NCBI RefSeq assembly: GCF_008329965.1
Contig: NZ_CP036150.1
Location: forward strand, 2,046,001-2,110,000
Length of the DNA stretch: 64,000 nt
DNA from: Oceanispirochaeta crateris
Lineage (GTDB): Bacteria > Spirochaetota > Spirochaetia > DSM-2461
Direction: 5' to 3'
This document shows, one piece after another, positions 1-8,435 of this stretch. The notes beneath the pieces were generated by a model, which saw nothing but the letters and a program-made list of their open reading frames with translations, ran no database searches and was not told the origin of the DNA. The translations under genes were made by a program, and so were the position numbers. Each line of letters opens with the position of its first letter. Position 1 is the first letter of the stretch.

Positions 1-746
1 ATAACCACGATCATCAGGCAAATCTGAATCTCCCGTTTTTGAAAAGTTCTAATGAAGCGGCCAAACCGTTCAGACTCAAGGCCCGATTCAATTGAAGGCT
101 TCCTTAAAATTTGTAATGCTCCAGCTGTGGTCAAACTGGTAGCACGGGTAAGGACCCATAGGCCAGGCAGTCCTATACTGAAACTGATGATCAGCGGCGT
201 AGACAGAATGGCGATATGGTATAAACTGACTGAAGAGCTGAATTCTCCTGTAACAAAATTGAAATTCCAAAGGGTATAAGCAAGAATCCAGAAGACGATA
301 GCCTTATGAGTTATTATGTAATAGCCAATTTGAATCACTGAGCCACTCTCTGAAATGCTTATCCATGAGGAAGTAAACAAAAGATGGGTCGTTGCTAAGA
401 CTGCCGCACCGGCAATAGCATTTTCCCATCTTTTTTTCTTGGCATCTGCCAGTATCGCTTCAGTGATATTGATATACATAAGCAGGGCTACAATCACAAG
501 CAACCAGTTTTCAGGAAATAAATATACCGCTGTAAGGGCTGTAAGAATTCTTCCTCCAAGGAGGGTTGTTAGTTTAATTTTTTCAAATGAAACCATCTCT
601 TTTGTAAGTAAAACGATAATTGGAAAAATAACAGCCAATACCATATTCCCCCATAATGGAAAAAAACTTGAAAGACAGCTCATTATAAGGATGATCAACA
701 GATATCCGAAAAACTGAAGTATCACCGCTTTGTTTTTAATTGCCAC
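1..746 (-). CDS. Multi-pass membrane protein, partial (C-terminus beyond window)
   Basis: An open frame runs on the minus strand from a GTG codon at 746 to the window edge with no stop (248 codons plus 2 bases). An AGGAGG ribosome site sits 5 nt before the GTG, which decides the start; the nearby ATG in another frame hits a stop after eight codons. The translation is very hydrophobic, with stretches such as FFGYLLIILIMSCL and a run of further membrane segments, then a charged tail near the window edge. I do not recognise the family. It lies downstream of the chemoreceptor gene on the same strand and could be cotranscribed with it. Confidence 0.7.
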   Translation of the reverse strand, partial: MAIKNKAVILQFFGYLLIILIMSCLSSFFPLWGNMVLAVIFPIIVLLTKEMVSFEKIKLTTLLGGRILTALTAVYLFPENWLLVIVALLMYINITEAILADAKKKRWENAIAGAAVLATTHLLFTSSWISISESGSVIQIGYYIITHKAIVFWILAYTLWNFNFVTGEFSSSVSLYHIAILSTPLIISFSIGLPGLWVLTRATSLTTAGALQILRKPSIESGLESERFGRFIRTFQKREIQICLMIVV

Positions 747-776
747 ATTTGCCTCCTGAGATTGAAATCGGACCTT

Positions 777-2381
777 CTAATTTTTCAGAGAATTATCAAG
801 TTTCTGGCTTTGCTCCATTAAGTCTCCGGCTCTTAGATATATCCTCTGGGTGGCTTCCTTGATAGCCGCCAGATCTGAAACGACCCGTTCTGACTCTTGG
901 GTCAATTCCTTTGAGATTCCCGCGACAGAACTGGAATCATTAACCAGGATTTCTTGAGCCCCCCGAGCTGCACGGACCTGTTCATCCAGATGCCCGGTAG
1001 ATTCATTGAGGTGATCATTGGCCAAAAGTATCTCCTTAACCGCAATATCCAATTCCTGAGTATTCCGGCTGATTTCTTCTATACTTAAGGAAACATTCTT
1101 GACTTCTTCAGATATGGACTGGAAACTGCTTCCTGATTCCTCCATATTGCTCTCCACATCTCCTATGGAAGCGACCAGGGATTTGGTAGTGTCATCAATC
1201 TGACGGGCACTGATGGCACTGGATTCTGCGAGTTTACGTATCTCCGAAGCAACCACAGAGAACCCCTTTCCCGCTTCACCTGCATGAGCAGCTTCAATGG
1301 CGGCATTCATGGCCAGCAGATTTGTCTGATCGGCAATACCTGAAATGAGAAGGGTCATTTCTCCAATGCGGTCGAGAAGTGAAGTGACCTGTTTGAAGGA
1401 AAGAACTGTTTTTTTGATTACCCCTTCTCCCTCATGGGAGGTTTGTAAAAGGTTGTGTACCGTTTCGGTCCTTTGATGTATCACTTTGTTTACATGAGTA
1501 ATTGATGCAGCCATTTCTTCAATAGATGCACTGGATTCTGAAACATGAGACGATTGGTCATCGGAGACCTTCTTCAGAACACCAAGACCATCCTGGACCT
1601 GACCCAGAGCCACTACGGAACTGTCAATTCGATCATCCAGATTCTTAATCCTATTCATAATGGAGTGCATATTTTTTTCAATTTCCGCAGTGACTGTTGA
1701 AGTTTCACGACAATCTGCCAACAAGGTATCGGCTTTGTCCATCTGAGATTTTGATTCCTGCATCAAGGATCTGACTTTATCACCATAGGCCCGGACTTCA
1801 TTTAGTGTACCCAGAGTCTCGCTTAGAATCTGATTAAAGACTCTGCGGGTGGTGGTCAGGCCAATAAAGACAGCGGCCACTGCCACTCCAGGAAAAATAA
1901 TACCGGTTACCGAAGGGGCACCATAGGCGGTTTGAGGTCCGAAGTAGATCCCCCGGGCCGTCATGGCGCAAAAAGCCAGAGAATAAAGGACCAGCAATGA
2001 ATTTATGACCCTTTTGTCAACAATAAAAAAAGCAGCGAACACAAGATATGGACCGATAATGGCAGCCACATTGGCCAATGACAGATCTCCTTTGTACTCA
2101 TTGGTGAACCGGATGATCACAAGTACCACAGTACTGACACTAAAAATGGTATTACTGGATAAAACATAATACCCACGGCGGAGAGCCAAAAATGAAAAAA
2201 GAATGGTCAAAACCGCTATTGAGTATTCAATAAATAAGACGGTGCTGGCCCCAGAAAAAATAGAAGCAATAATGAGTATGCAAGAAAAAAAAGCGAAAGA
2301 AAGGAGTACTCCCGATAAAATAGGAGCTTTCAAACGTACTTCATAAGAACTATCTGAGTATATTTCTTTTAATTTTTTCAC
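777..2381 (-). CDS. Methyl-accepting chemotaxis protein
   Basis: A chemoreceptor that passes signals to the CheA/CheW array. Residues 1-180 are a hydrophobic sensor block of about six membrane segments, with no large periplasmic loop, so it probably senses membrane or cytoplasmic cues. Residues 190-530 are a long coiled coil. The highly conserved hairpin tip lies at about 349-385, with the family motif NLLAMNAAIEAAHAGEAGKG. No HAMP domain is evident between the membrane block and the coil. No CheW-binding pentapeptide at the C-terminus is obvious. No chemotaxis genes adjoin it, so it is an orphan receptor. The ligand is unknown. Confidence 0.93.
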   Translation of the reverse strand: MKKLKEIYSDSSYEVRLKAPILSGVLLSFAFFSCILIIASIFSGASTVLFIEYSIAVLTILFSFLALRRGYYVLSSNTIFSVSTVVLVIIRFTNEYKGDLSLANVAAIIGPYLVFAAFFIVDKRVINSLLVLYSLAFCAMTARGIYFGPQTAYGAPSVTGIIFPGVAVAAVFIGLTTTRRVFNQILSETLGTLNEVRAYGDKVRSLMQESKSQMDKADTLLADCRETSTVTAEIEKNMHSIMNRIKNLDDRIDSSVVALGQVQDGLGVLKKVSDDQSSHVSESSASIEEMAASITHVNKVIHQRTETVHNLLQTSHEGEGVIKKTVLSFKQVTSLLDRIGEMTLLISGIADQTNLLAMNAAIEAAHAGEAGKGFSVVASEIRKLAESSAISARQIDDTTKSLVASIGDVESNMEESGSSFQSISEEVKNVSLSIEEISRNTQELDIAVKEILLANDHLNESTGHLDEQVRAARGAQEILVNDSSSVAGISKELTQESERVVSDLAAIKEATQRIYLRAGDLMEQSQKLDNSLKN

Positions 2382-2670
2382 TGTGTAAACCTCATGAAAT
2401 GATTCAATATTTTGTAATTTTTATATTATATACAGATTATGCTGTGTAAAACCAGAAGATTCTCTGGATGTTTAAAAATAATTAATTAGAATCCTTGTTC
2501 ATGAATATCTGATTTCAATTTCATACAAATTTAAATAATTAGTAAAATAGGTTTCGCTGTTAAAGAGCTAATCTGAATATACAGGCAAAGAGGAGTGATG
2601 AATGGAAGGGCCTTTCAGTCGTGATTATGATGGAAGAGTCTCTATTAAAAATTAGATTTCCCTTTTTCAT

Positions 2671-3132
2671 CTAATCACCGTCCCTCTTAGGAACTCTGTT
2701 GGAGCCACCTTCTGGTTCTGGAGAAATGCCGATTTTGAACCGGCATTCATCGTCACCATTTAGTACAGTTTTTAAAATTTGAACTTCAACTTCCCGACCA
2801 AGACTTATTTTAAACTTATGTTTTAAATTGCCAAGAGTACAATAACACATTGTTTTTGATGAGTTTTGAATATCATTGTTCACCAAAGGGCAGTAGCATT
2901 GGTCAAAAACAACATAGTGTTGATTATTCTCCTTCTTTAAGTGCCATACATCAATCAGCTTATCTAAAAAGTCTTCCTCATTTTTTGATTGATGACGAAG
3001 CTCTAATATTTTTTCGTTGGGCAAATGACTGAATGGGCAATGGGGTCCACATTTTTCAAGTATTTTTTGCTTGGAAATGTCATCCACATGATCATCTAAA
3101 TTTATGAGAAGTTCTTTTATCCAATGATTCAT
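2671..3132 (-). CDS. Small cysteine-rich protein of unknown function
   Basis: A 153-residue soluble protein that I do not recognise with certainty. It has CGPHC near residue 29, paired cysteines around QCYCPL and MCYCTLG, and a C-terminal GDDECRF. The last pattern recalls the cysteine region of small-molecule-binding V4R-like or DUF6144-type domains, a tentative likeness only. The spacing of the cysteines suggests metal binding. It stands alone, with a 260-bp spacer upstream. There is no signal peptide, so it should be cytoplasmic. The function is open. Confidence 0.6.
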   Translation of the reverse strand: MNHWIKELLINLDDHVDDISKQKILEKCGPHCPFSHLPNEKILELRHQSKNEEDFLDKLIDVWHLKKENNQHYVVFDQCYCPLVNNDIQNSSKTMCYCTLGNLKHKFKISLGREVEVQILKTVLNGDDECRFKIGISPEPEGGSNRVPKRDGD

Positions 3133-3392
3133 CTATATGTCCTATTTCAGTGAAGAGATTGAAAAATACTATAGTGTCAATATGAACAGATCAAGAGGAT
3201 TTTATTTTTATCATCCTTCCAGGCTCTTAGGGATAGACCACTTTACCATTGGTTCCATAGTTGTGGCACCATTGTAATGTTAATGGCAGTATTTTCACAA
3301 AAATTATTTCTCAAACTTCAATCACCGGGAATTTACAGCCCGTATTCTCATACAGAGAACATAATAAGACTGTAGATTTCTAGGAGTTAATT

Positions 3393-3917
3393 TTGAAAGA
3401 TTTTACTACATTATTTCTATCTTCATTACTGCTTTTCTCTTGTGCTACAAATACTGCTCTTTTAAACCCTGATTACAATCCCCAAAAGCAGGAATCAATC
3501 ATGCTTGGTAAGTATTCTTTGAAAACAAACAGTAAATTCAGTATTTATCTTGAATTTAAAAATACCGACCTCGATAAGGTTTATGGTGTGATTATGGAAG
3601 AGAAGGATCAGGATTCGTATAAAGCCATAAGTATTCTCCCTGGAAAGTATACCCTTACAAAAATGACCCTTGTTGATTTTCTCAATTCCACATTTGGGAC
3701 TGAGAGATTCAGAGACGACCCTCCTATTGAGTTTACGATTGAAGAAGGTCAAATCATCAATATTGGTGAAATTTCTGGACATATCAGTCAAACAGGTAGC
3801 AATATTAATTTTTCAATCCTATATATTGGCGATCCCGACTCATCTGTAGAAGATTATTTCACAGCGAATTATCCCTTTCTGGATGACTCAAGTATGTTTA
3901 GCCTGAAAGATGATTAA
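3393..3917 (+). CDS. Lipoprotein of unknown function
   Basis: A 174-residue predicted lipoprotein. The start is TTG, preceded by TAGGAG at normal spacing. Residues 1-16 are a signal sequence ending in LLFSC, so Cys17 should be lipidated; the FSC lipobox suits relaxed spirochaetal lipoboxes. The rest is beta-rich with an IYLEFKN...VYGV segment and a glycine-containing middle, which could form a small beta sandwich. No enzymatic motif is seen. It precedes the CotH operon on the same strand, but a 240-bp gap separates them, so cotranscription is not shown. Confidence 0.65.
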   Translation: MKDFTTLFLSSLLLFSCATNTALLNPDYNPQKQESIMLGKYSLKTNSKFSIYLEFKNTDLDKVYGVIMEEKDQDSYKAISILPGKYTLTKMTLVDFLNSTFGTERFRDDPPIEFTIEEGQIINIGEISGHISQTGSNINFSILYIGDPDSSVEDYFTANYPFLDDSSMFSLKDD

Positions 3918-3992
3918 TAACCAATCAGGATATGGGAACAGAAAGCAACGATCTTGTTCATCAGTGATATCATGATTGAATATCCTGGCCAT

Positions 3993-4021
3993 CACATATG
4001 TGACAAAAATCTAAGTCCATC
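3993..4021 (+). repeat. 29-bp repeat, copy 1
   Basis: A 29-bp block that recurs at 25784-25812 with only two mismatches. It begins with the palindrome TCACATATGTGA (one base upstream included) and continues with an AAAAATCTAAGT segment. This copy lies in the 240-bp leader of the CotH operon. It could be a regulator-binding site or part of a dispersed repeat family. Confidence 0.6.
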
Positions 4022-4157
4022 AATAAGAAACTCAAGATGTACTGATAGTCATAAATACTGCACAGCCAATCCTCCATATTATCCATAGAACTTATGGACT
4101 CACAAAAGACACATTATAAACACATAGAGTTCAACTCCAAAAAATAGATTTCTCAGT

Positions 4158-5690
4158 ATGAACAAGTATCAAGGGATAAAGAATAAAAAAACTAAGCCCG
4201 GATTTCTATGTATTGCCCTGTTTGTATTGGTCTTAATGACTCTGAGTTGCGAAAACCCGCTTTCAAATCTCAGCGAAGATTTCGGGGAACTTTCATTTGT
4301 GGAGTCTATGACCAGCTGGGACGGATACAGTACTGCCAGCCATAGTGAAAACGCCGATGCCGATTACGATAAGATTTTTAACGACTCCCTTGTGCAGAGG
4401 ATAGATATCACAATAGACAATGATTATTACAAACTCATGGAAGAGGACATGACAACCCTGTATGGTAGTTTTGGTCAGGCAGGAAGAATGTCCGAGACCG
4501 ACAGTGATCCCATCTATGTTCCGGTTACCCTCAGATTCAATCCTGCTGACGGCAGCGATGAAGAACGGACCTGGTGGCATGTCGGTATGCGGTACAAAGG
4601 AAATTCCTCCCTACGGGATGCCTGGCAGGGTGGTATTCATAAGCTGCCCTTCCGATTAAATTTTGATGAATTTGATTATATATACTCCGAAATTGAAGAC
4701 CAGCGGTTCTGGGGTTTTGAAAAAATGACTTTCAGCAACGGGAAAGATGATGATTCTCTAATCCGCGATAAAATTGCCTCAGACCTTTACAAGGAAGCAG
4801 GAGTAGAGGTGGCAGAAGTGGCCTTCTGCCGCATCTTTATTGATGTTGGAGACGGGAATGGACCTGTATACTGGGGTCTCTACAGTATGATTGAAGATCC
4901 CTCAGATCAAATGCTGGATGAACAGTTTACCGATGGCAGCGGGAATTTGTATAAGCCCGATGATGAAACAAACTCAACTCTGGATTCTTTTAATGAGGCC
5001 TGGTATGAGAAAAAAACGAATGAAAGTGAGGCAGACTGGAGTGATATAAAATCACTGATAAGCGCCCTAGATAAGACGCCCTCCGGTTCTGATGACTCGT
5101 CCTGGCAGGCGACTCTGGAGTCAGTCTTTGACGTAGATAAATTTCTTGACTATCTGGCCATAAATAACTTTTCCAGAAACTGGGACGTTTACGGCTCCAA
5201 GGCACACAACTATTACCTCTACGGAGATCCCGATGATGGAGGAAGACTCACATGGTTTCCTTGGGATCTCAACGAGTCTTTTACCCTGTCCACCAGCAGC
5301 TTTAGTGGTCAGTGCCTAAGCATCTACGACACAAGCAGTGATTATAACGATAGAGATTGGCCTCTTCTATACTACGTGATGAATCAGGACACATACGTTA
5401 CATCCTATAAGGCAAAACTAGCGACTTTTTTTAACAACAGTGATTCTTACTTTTCATCAGACACTCACAGCACAACATCGAATGTGGGGATCTTTAATAT
5501 CTCGAACACCATAGAAGATCAAATGCAAACATATTCAGACCTGATTGAGAACTATGTCATAGGAGCTGATGGAGAAATAGAAGGATATACATGGTTTGAT
5601 CAAGACAGTGATTTTACACAAGGTCTGTCTGATCTTAAAACTCTAATTTCTAGCCAGTTCTCCACGGTTTCGTCATACCTTGAGGAGTAA
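4158..5690 (+). CDS. CotH-family kinase lipoprotein
   Basis: A member of the CotH family, atypical protein kinases first known from spore coats and also found in non-sporulating bacteria. Residues 1-30 are a signal sequence with lipobox LMTLSC (Cys31), so the protein is probably anchored to a membrane outside the cytoplasm. The CotH domain covers about residues 70-400: IDITIDNDYY, the glycine/lysine motif MRYKGNSSL, the loop GLYSMIEDPSDQML, and the acidic segment RLTWFPWDLNES, which would carry a metal-binding aspartate. It is the first gene of a tight operon with VTC-domain, DUF4956 and barrel genes. Extracytoplasmic phosphorylation is inferred from the family; the substrate is unknown. Confidence 0.88.
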   Translation: MNKYQGIKNKKTKPGFLCIALFVLVLMTLSCENPLSNLSEDFGELSFVESMTSWDGYSTASHSENADADYDKIFNDSLVQRIDITIDNDYYKLMEEDMTTLYGSFGQAGRMSETDSDPIYVPVTLRFNPADGSDEERTWWHVGMRYKGNSSLRDAWQGGIHKLPFRLNFDEFDYIYSEIEDQRFWGFEKMTFSNGKDDDSLIRDKIASDLYKEAGVEVAEVAFCRIFIDVGDGNGPVYWGLYSMIEDPSDQMLDEQFTDGSGNLYKPDDETNSTLDSFNEAWYEKKTNESEADWSDIKSLISALDKTPSGSDDSSWQATLESVFDVDKFLDYLAINNFSRNWDVYGSKAHNYYLYGDPDDGGRLTWFPWDLNESFTLSTSSFSGQCLSIYDTSSDYNDRDWPLLYYVMNQDTYVTSYKAKLATFFNNSDSYFSSDTHSTTSNVGIFNISNTIEDQMQTYSDLIENYVIGADGEIEGYTWFDQDSDFTQGLSDLKTLISSQFSTVSSYLEE

Positions 5691-5695
5691 AAACA

Positions 5696-6490
5696 ATGTT
5701 GAATTATATAAAGTACAGCTTAACCAACTTTAATAAAATCGAATTGAAAGATATGGAATCGGTGAAGCTGATGAACAGGAAAGAAAGTAAATACATCATC
5801 AACCGGAAAACACTGGCATTGATTCTGGATAAGATTCATGAAGATTATTTTATTCTGGAAATTCAAAAACAAAGGCTCATGCCTTATGAATCCAGGTACT
5901 TCGATTCTCCCCATTTTGACCTGTACAATACCCATCAAAATGGAAAACTGAATCGCTATAAGATCAGGAAAAGGACCTATATGACCACAGGTCTGCAATT
6001 TCTGGAACTGAAATTTAAGAACAATAAAAAAAGAACTATAAAAAAAAGAATTGAAATCACAGAAACGACCCATAGAAATGAAATTAAGGAGTTTCTCTAC
6101 AAGAACTATCCCGATTCCATCAATAAGCTGAGAGAAGTCCTCAAAATCAATTATGACAGGATCACCCTGGTGGATAAATCGTTGAAAGAAAGGATAACCA
6201 TCGATCTCAATTTGAGATTTACCGCGGATCATAAGAGTTCTTCCTATGAAGACATGGCCATTATCGAGATTAAGCACGAAGGAGATCTTAAGTCATCATC
6301 CATTGACAGGAAATTGAAAGAGAAAAGAATCAAACCAATATCCATAAGCAAATACTGCCTGGGGATCTACAGGCATTATGATCATGTGAAAACAAACCGC
6401 ATCAAAATTAAAATACGAGAAATGAATAAAGCCCTCAATGCGGCGCCCTCCCCTTTGAGGGGAAAGACAGTAAACAATAAGGCCTCATAA
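5696..6490 (+). CDS. VTC-domain (polyphosphate-polymerase-like) protein
   Basis: A 264-residue protein matching the VTC catalytic-domain family, in which a basic tunnel binds or makes polyphosphate. It shows the family pattern: an RKESKYI motif near residue 30, YESRYFDSPHFDLY, the basic stretch NRYKIRKRTY, FLELKFK, and a late EIKHEG acidic motif. It is soluble with a lysine/arginine-rich surface and probably works at the inner face of the membrane beside the next gene product. It follows cotH by 5 bp and precedes the DUF4956 gene by 29 bp. Polyphosphate synthesis is inferred from the family only. Confidence 0.85.
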   Translation: MLNYIKYSLTNFNKIELKDMESVKLMNRKESKYIINRKTLALILDKIHEDYFILEIQKQRLMPYESRYFDSPHFDLYNTHQNGKLNRYKIRKRTYMTTGLQFLELKFKNNKKRTIKKRIEITETTHRNEIKEFLYKNYPDSINKLREVLKINYDRITLVDKSLKERITIDLNLRFTADHKSSSYEDMAIIEIKHEGDLKSSSIDRKLKEKRIKPISISKYCLGIYRHYDHVKTNRIKIKIREMNKALNAAPSPLRGKTVNNKAS

Positions 6491-6519
6491 GCTGCAGGTT
6501 CTATTATTAGGAGACATCA

Positions 6520-7125
6520 TTGGAAAATATTGCCATGCTTTTATCAGATTCTATTCATTCACAGGAAATACAGACTCTAGTCTGCAGGTTTTCTATGGAT
6601 ATAATATTTATCCTCGTCCTCATATTGGGAATTTATTACAGAGTCAATAAAAACTCAGAATACGTATTTAACCTGATCATTTTTAACATCCTCATCTTTT
6701 TTGTATCCAGCCTTTTAAGCCGGATTACACTTCAAACAGGGTTTGCCTTTGGCTTATTCGCCATATTTTCCATTTTGCGTTACAGGACAGAAGCCATACC
6801 CATTAAAGAAATGACCTTCATGTTTATCTCCATCATTATGGCGACAATCAATTCCACAGTAACCTCAGATTTAAATTTACTGGAAATTCTCTTTGCTAAT
6901 ATCATCATAATCTTGGCAACTTTCATTATGGAAATCACCTGGCTTAAAAACTACAAACCATCAAAACAGATCATATTTGAACAGATCGAACTCATCCATG
7001 AAGATAGAAGAAAAGAGTTGATTGCTGAACTTGAAAAAAGAACAGGTTTAAAAATAAGCGATGTAAAAATCGACAAAATTGACTTCCTGCATGACACAGC
7101 AAAAATAACAACATATCTGGAGTAA
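6520..7125 (+). CDS. DUF4956 membrane protein
   Basis: A 201-residue protein with four predicted membrane segments in its first 145 residues, followed by a cytoplasmic tail of about 55 residues that looks like a small alpha/beta fold. It starts with TTG, preceded by TAGGAGA. The motif FGLFAIFSILRYRTEAIPIKEM is the signature region of DUF4956, a family often encoded next to VTC-domain proteins. Its place between the VTC and barrel genes with near-zero spacing suggests it is the membrane partner of the VTC protein. The molecular role is not known. Confidence 0.85.
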   Translation: MENIAMLLSDSIHSQEIQTLVCRFSMDIIFILVLILGIYYRVNKNSEYVFNLIIFNILIFFVSSLLSRITLQTGFAFGLFAIFSILRYRTEAIPIKEMTFMFISIIMATINSTVTSDLNLLEILFANIIIILATFIMEITWLKNYKPSKQIIFEQIELIHEDRRKELIAELEKRTGLKISDVKIDKIDFLHDTAKITTYLE

Positions 7126-7127
7126 AT

Positions 7128-8435
7128 ATGAATAAATTGAGAAATTTAATAACCATGATGCTCTTCGTTTGCGGAGTCAGTCTATTCGGAGAGATTCCAG
7201 ATTTGGAACTGGGTGGAATGAAGTTAGAGTTTGAAGGTGAAGTGCGCAGTCGTTTAGCCTATTTTAATAACTACGACATGGATTATGAGACATCTGATGC
7301 AAAAATTGCAGCAGATATGCGAGCTCAGTTTGCCATCGATATTCTAACACAATCGCCCTTTTACTTCAGCATCCTTACAGAATTGGGAAACATACAGTTT
7401 GATAATGAACTGGAAGGTTCTGATTTTTACCTCATAGAGCTAAAAGAATTCTATGGGGGTTACAATGGGGATGATGTGGAGGGAAAAGCAGGAATTATCG
7501 ATGTGAAAACACCGGACAGTTCGGTCTATGAGGATGATAACCTTGGTGTCCAGGCTAAAATTGATTTCGATTTTCTTCAAGCAAAAAGCTTTATTACAAT
7601 GCCCAATCTGCTTTCCGATTCCTGGGAAGTCGTTGATGGAATATCCAATTTGAGTTATCTCGCCTTTCTTGGTGCCAGTCAGGAATATTTTGTAGTGACA
7701 GATTTATGGACCATGTTTTTATGGGACAATGGTCCCGAAGACTTCTACTATTATTGTTTTTGGACCGGTTTGGAACTTGAAAAAAAATACAGAAGATTCT
7801 CGGGGAATTATGGATTTATTTACAATTTCGGAGCTGCGACCTATCTGAAAATACCCATATCGGCATACTACAGCCATTTAAAATTGGAACTGGAAACAAC
7901 AAAAAAGACGAAACTCTATTCAAGATTCAATCTATCTAGCGGAACTGACGGAAGTTCAGACACCATCAATCAGTTTCAAGTTGTCAATGGCGAGGGAAAC
8001 CTGGAGACGGGGCTGGGATTGCTTTTTGGAGGCAGTTCATTCAGCAATCAGTCTTATTTCAGTAACGAAAGCCTCAGCATTGTAGAAGACGGTCTTTCCA
8101 GTGGTGACTTTGCCTTTTCGGATCCAGGACTGTTTATTTACGAACTAGGATTCGAAATAGATGTCAATCAGCTCCTTGATACAACAGAATTTGTCCTAGG
8201 AGGGGCCAACACCGGGGAATTATTTGATGGCGAAGGGTATTTTACCAGTCTCATAGGATGGGAAATGGATATACACAACACAGTAAAATTTACGGATGAT
8301 CTCAAACTGAATCTCAGCTTCTCCTATCTTATTGCAGGGAACTCATTTAATGCTGTGTATGAACTCAACACGGGAGACAGCCTCACATTGGATACGTCCT
8401 TTAAAACAGACTGTTCTATCAAGTACAGCTATTGA
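7128..8435 (+). CDS. Predicted outer-membrane beta-barrel protein
   Basis: A 435-residue exported protein. Residues 1-21 are a signal peptide ending about LFG-EIP. The mature part is rich in alternating hydrophobic and aromatic strands (YYYCFWTGLEL, AYYSHLKLELE) and ends in aromatic-tipped strand CSIKYSY, as in barrel proteins. It has no recognised family motif, though it resembles the hypothetical barrels found with CotH/VTC genes. It starts 2 bp after the DUF4956 stop. Its 3' end overlaps the convergent histidine-kinase gene by 17 bp. It probably forms the outer-membrane part of the same system. Confidence 0.7.
   Translation: MNKLRNLITMMLFVCGVSLFGEIPDLELGGMKLEFEGEVRSRLAYFNNYDMDYETSDAKIAADMRAQFAIDILTQSPFYFSILTELGNIQFDNELEGSDFYLIELKEFYGGYNGDDVEGKAGIIDVKTPDSSVYEDDNLGVQAKIDFDFLQAKSFITMPNLLSDSWEVVDGISNLSYLAFLGASQEYFVVTDLWTMFLWDNGPEDFYYYCFWTGLELEKKYRRFSGNYGFIYNFGAATYLKIPISAYYSHLKLELETTKKTKLYSRFNLSSGTDGSSDTINQFQVVNGEGNLETGLGLLFGGSSFSNQSYFSNESLSIVEDGLSSGDFAFSDPGLFIYELGFEIDVNQLLDTTEFVLGGANTGELFDGEGYFTSLIGWEMDIHNTVKFTDDLKLNLSFSYLIAGNSFNAVYELNTGDSLTLDTSFKTDCSIKYSY

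Noticed and set aside
52-717. Plus-strand ORFs at 52-279 and 355-717 as genes
   Set aside because: A single uninterrupted minus-strand frame with a good ribosome site and strong membrane-protein character covers both; they are shadows.
2589-2655. 17-codon ORF at 2602 after GAGGAG
   Set aside because: Very short, no homology recognised, and it may be chance in an AT-rich spacer.
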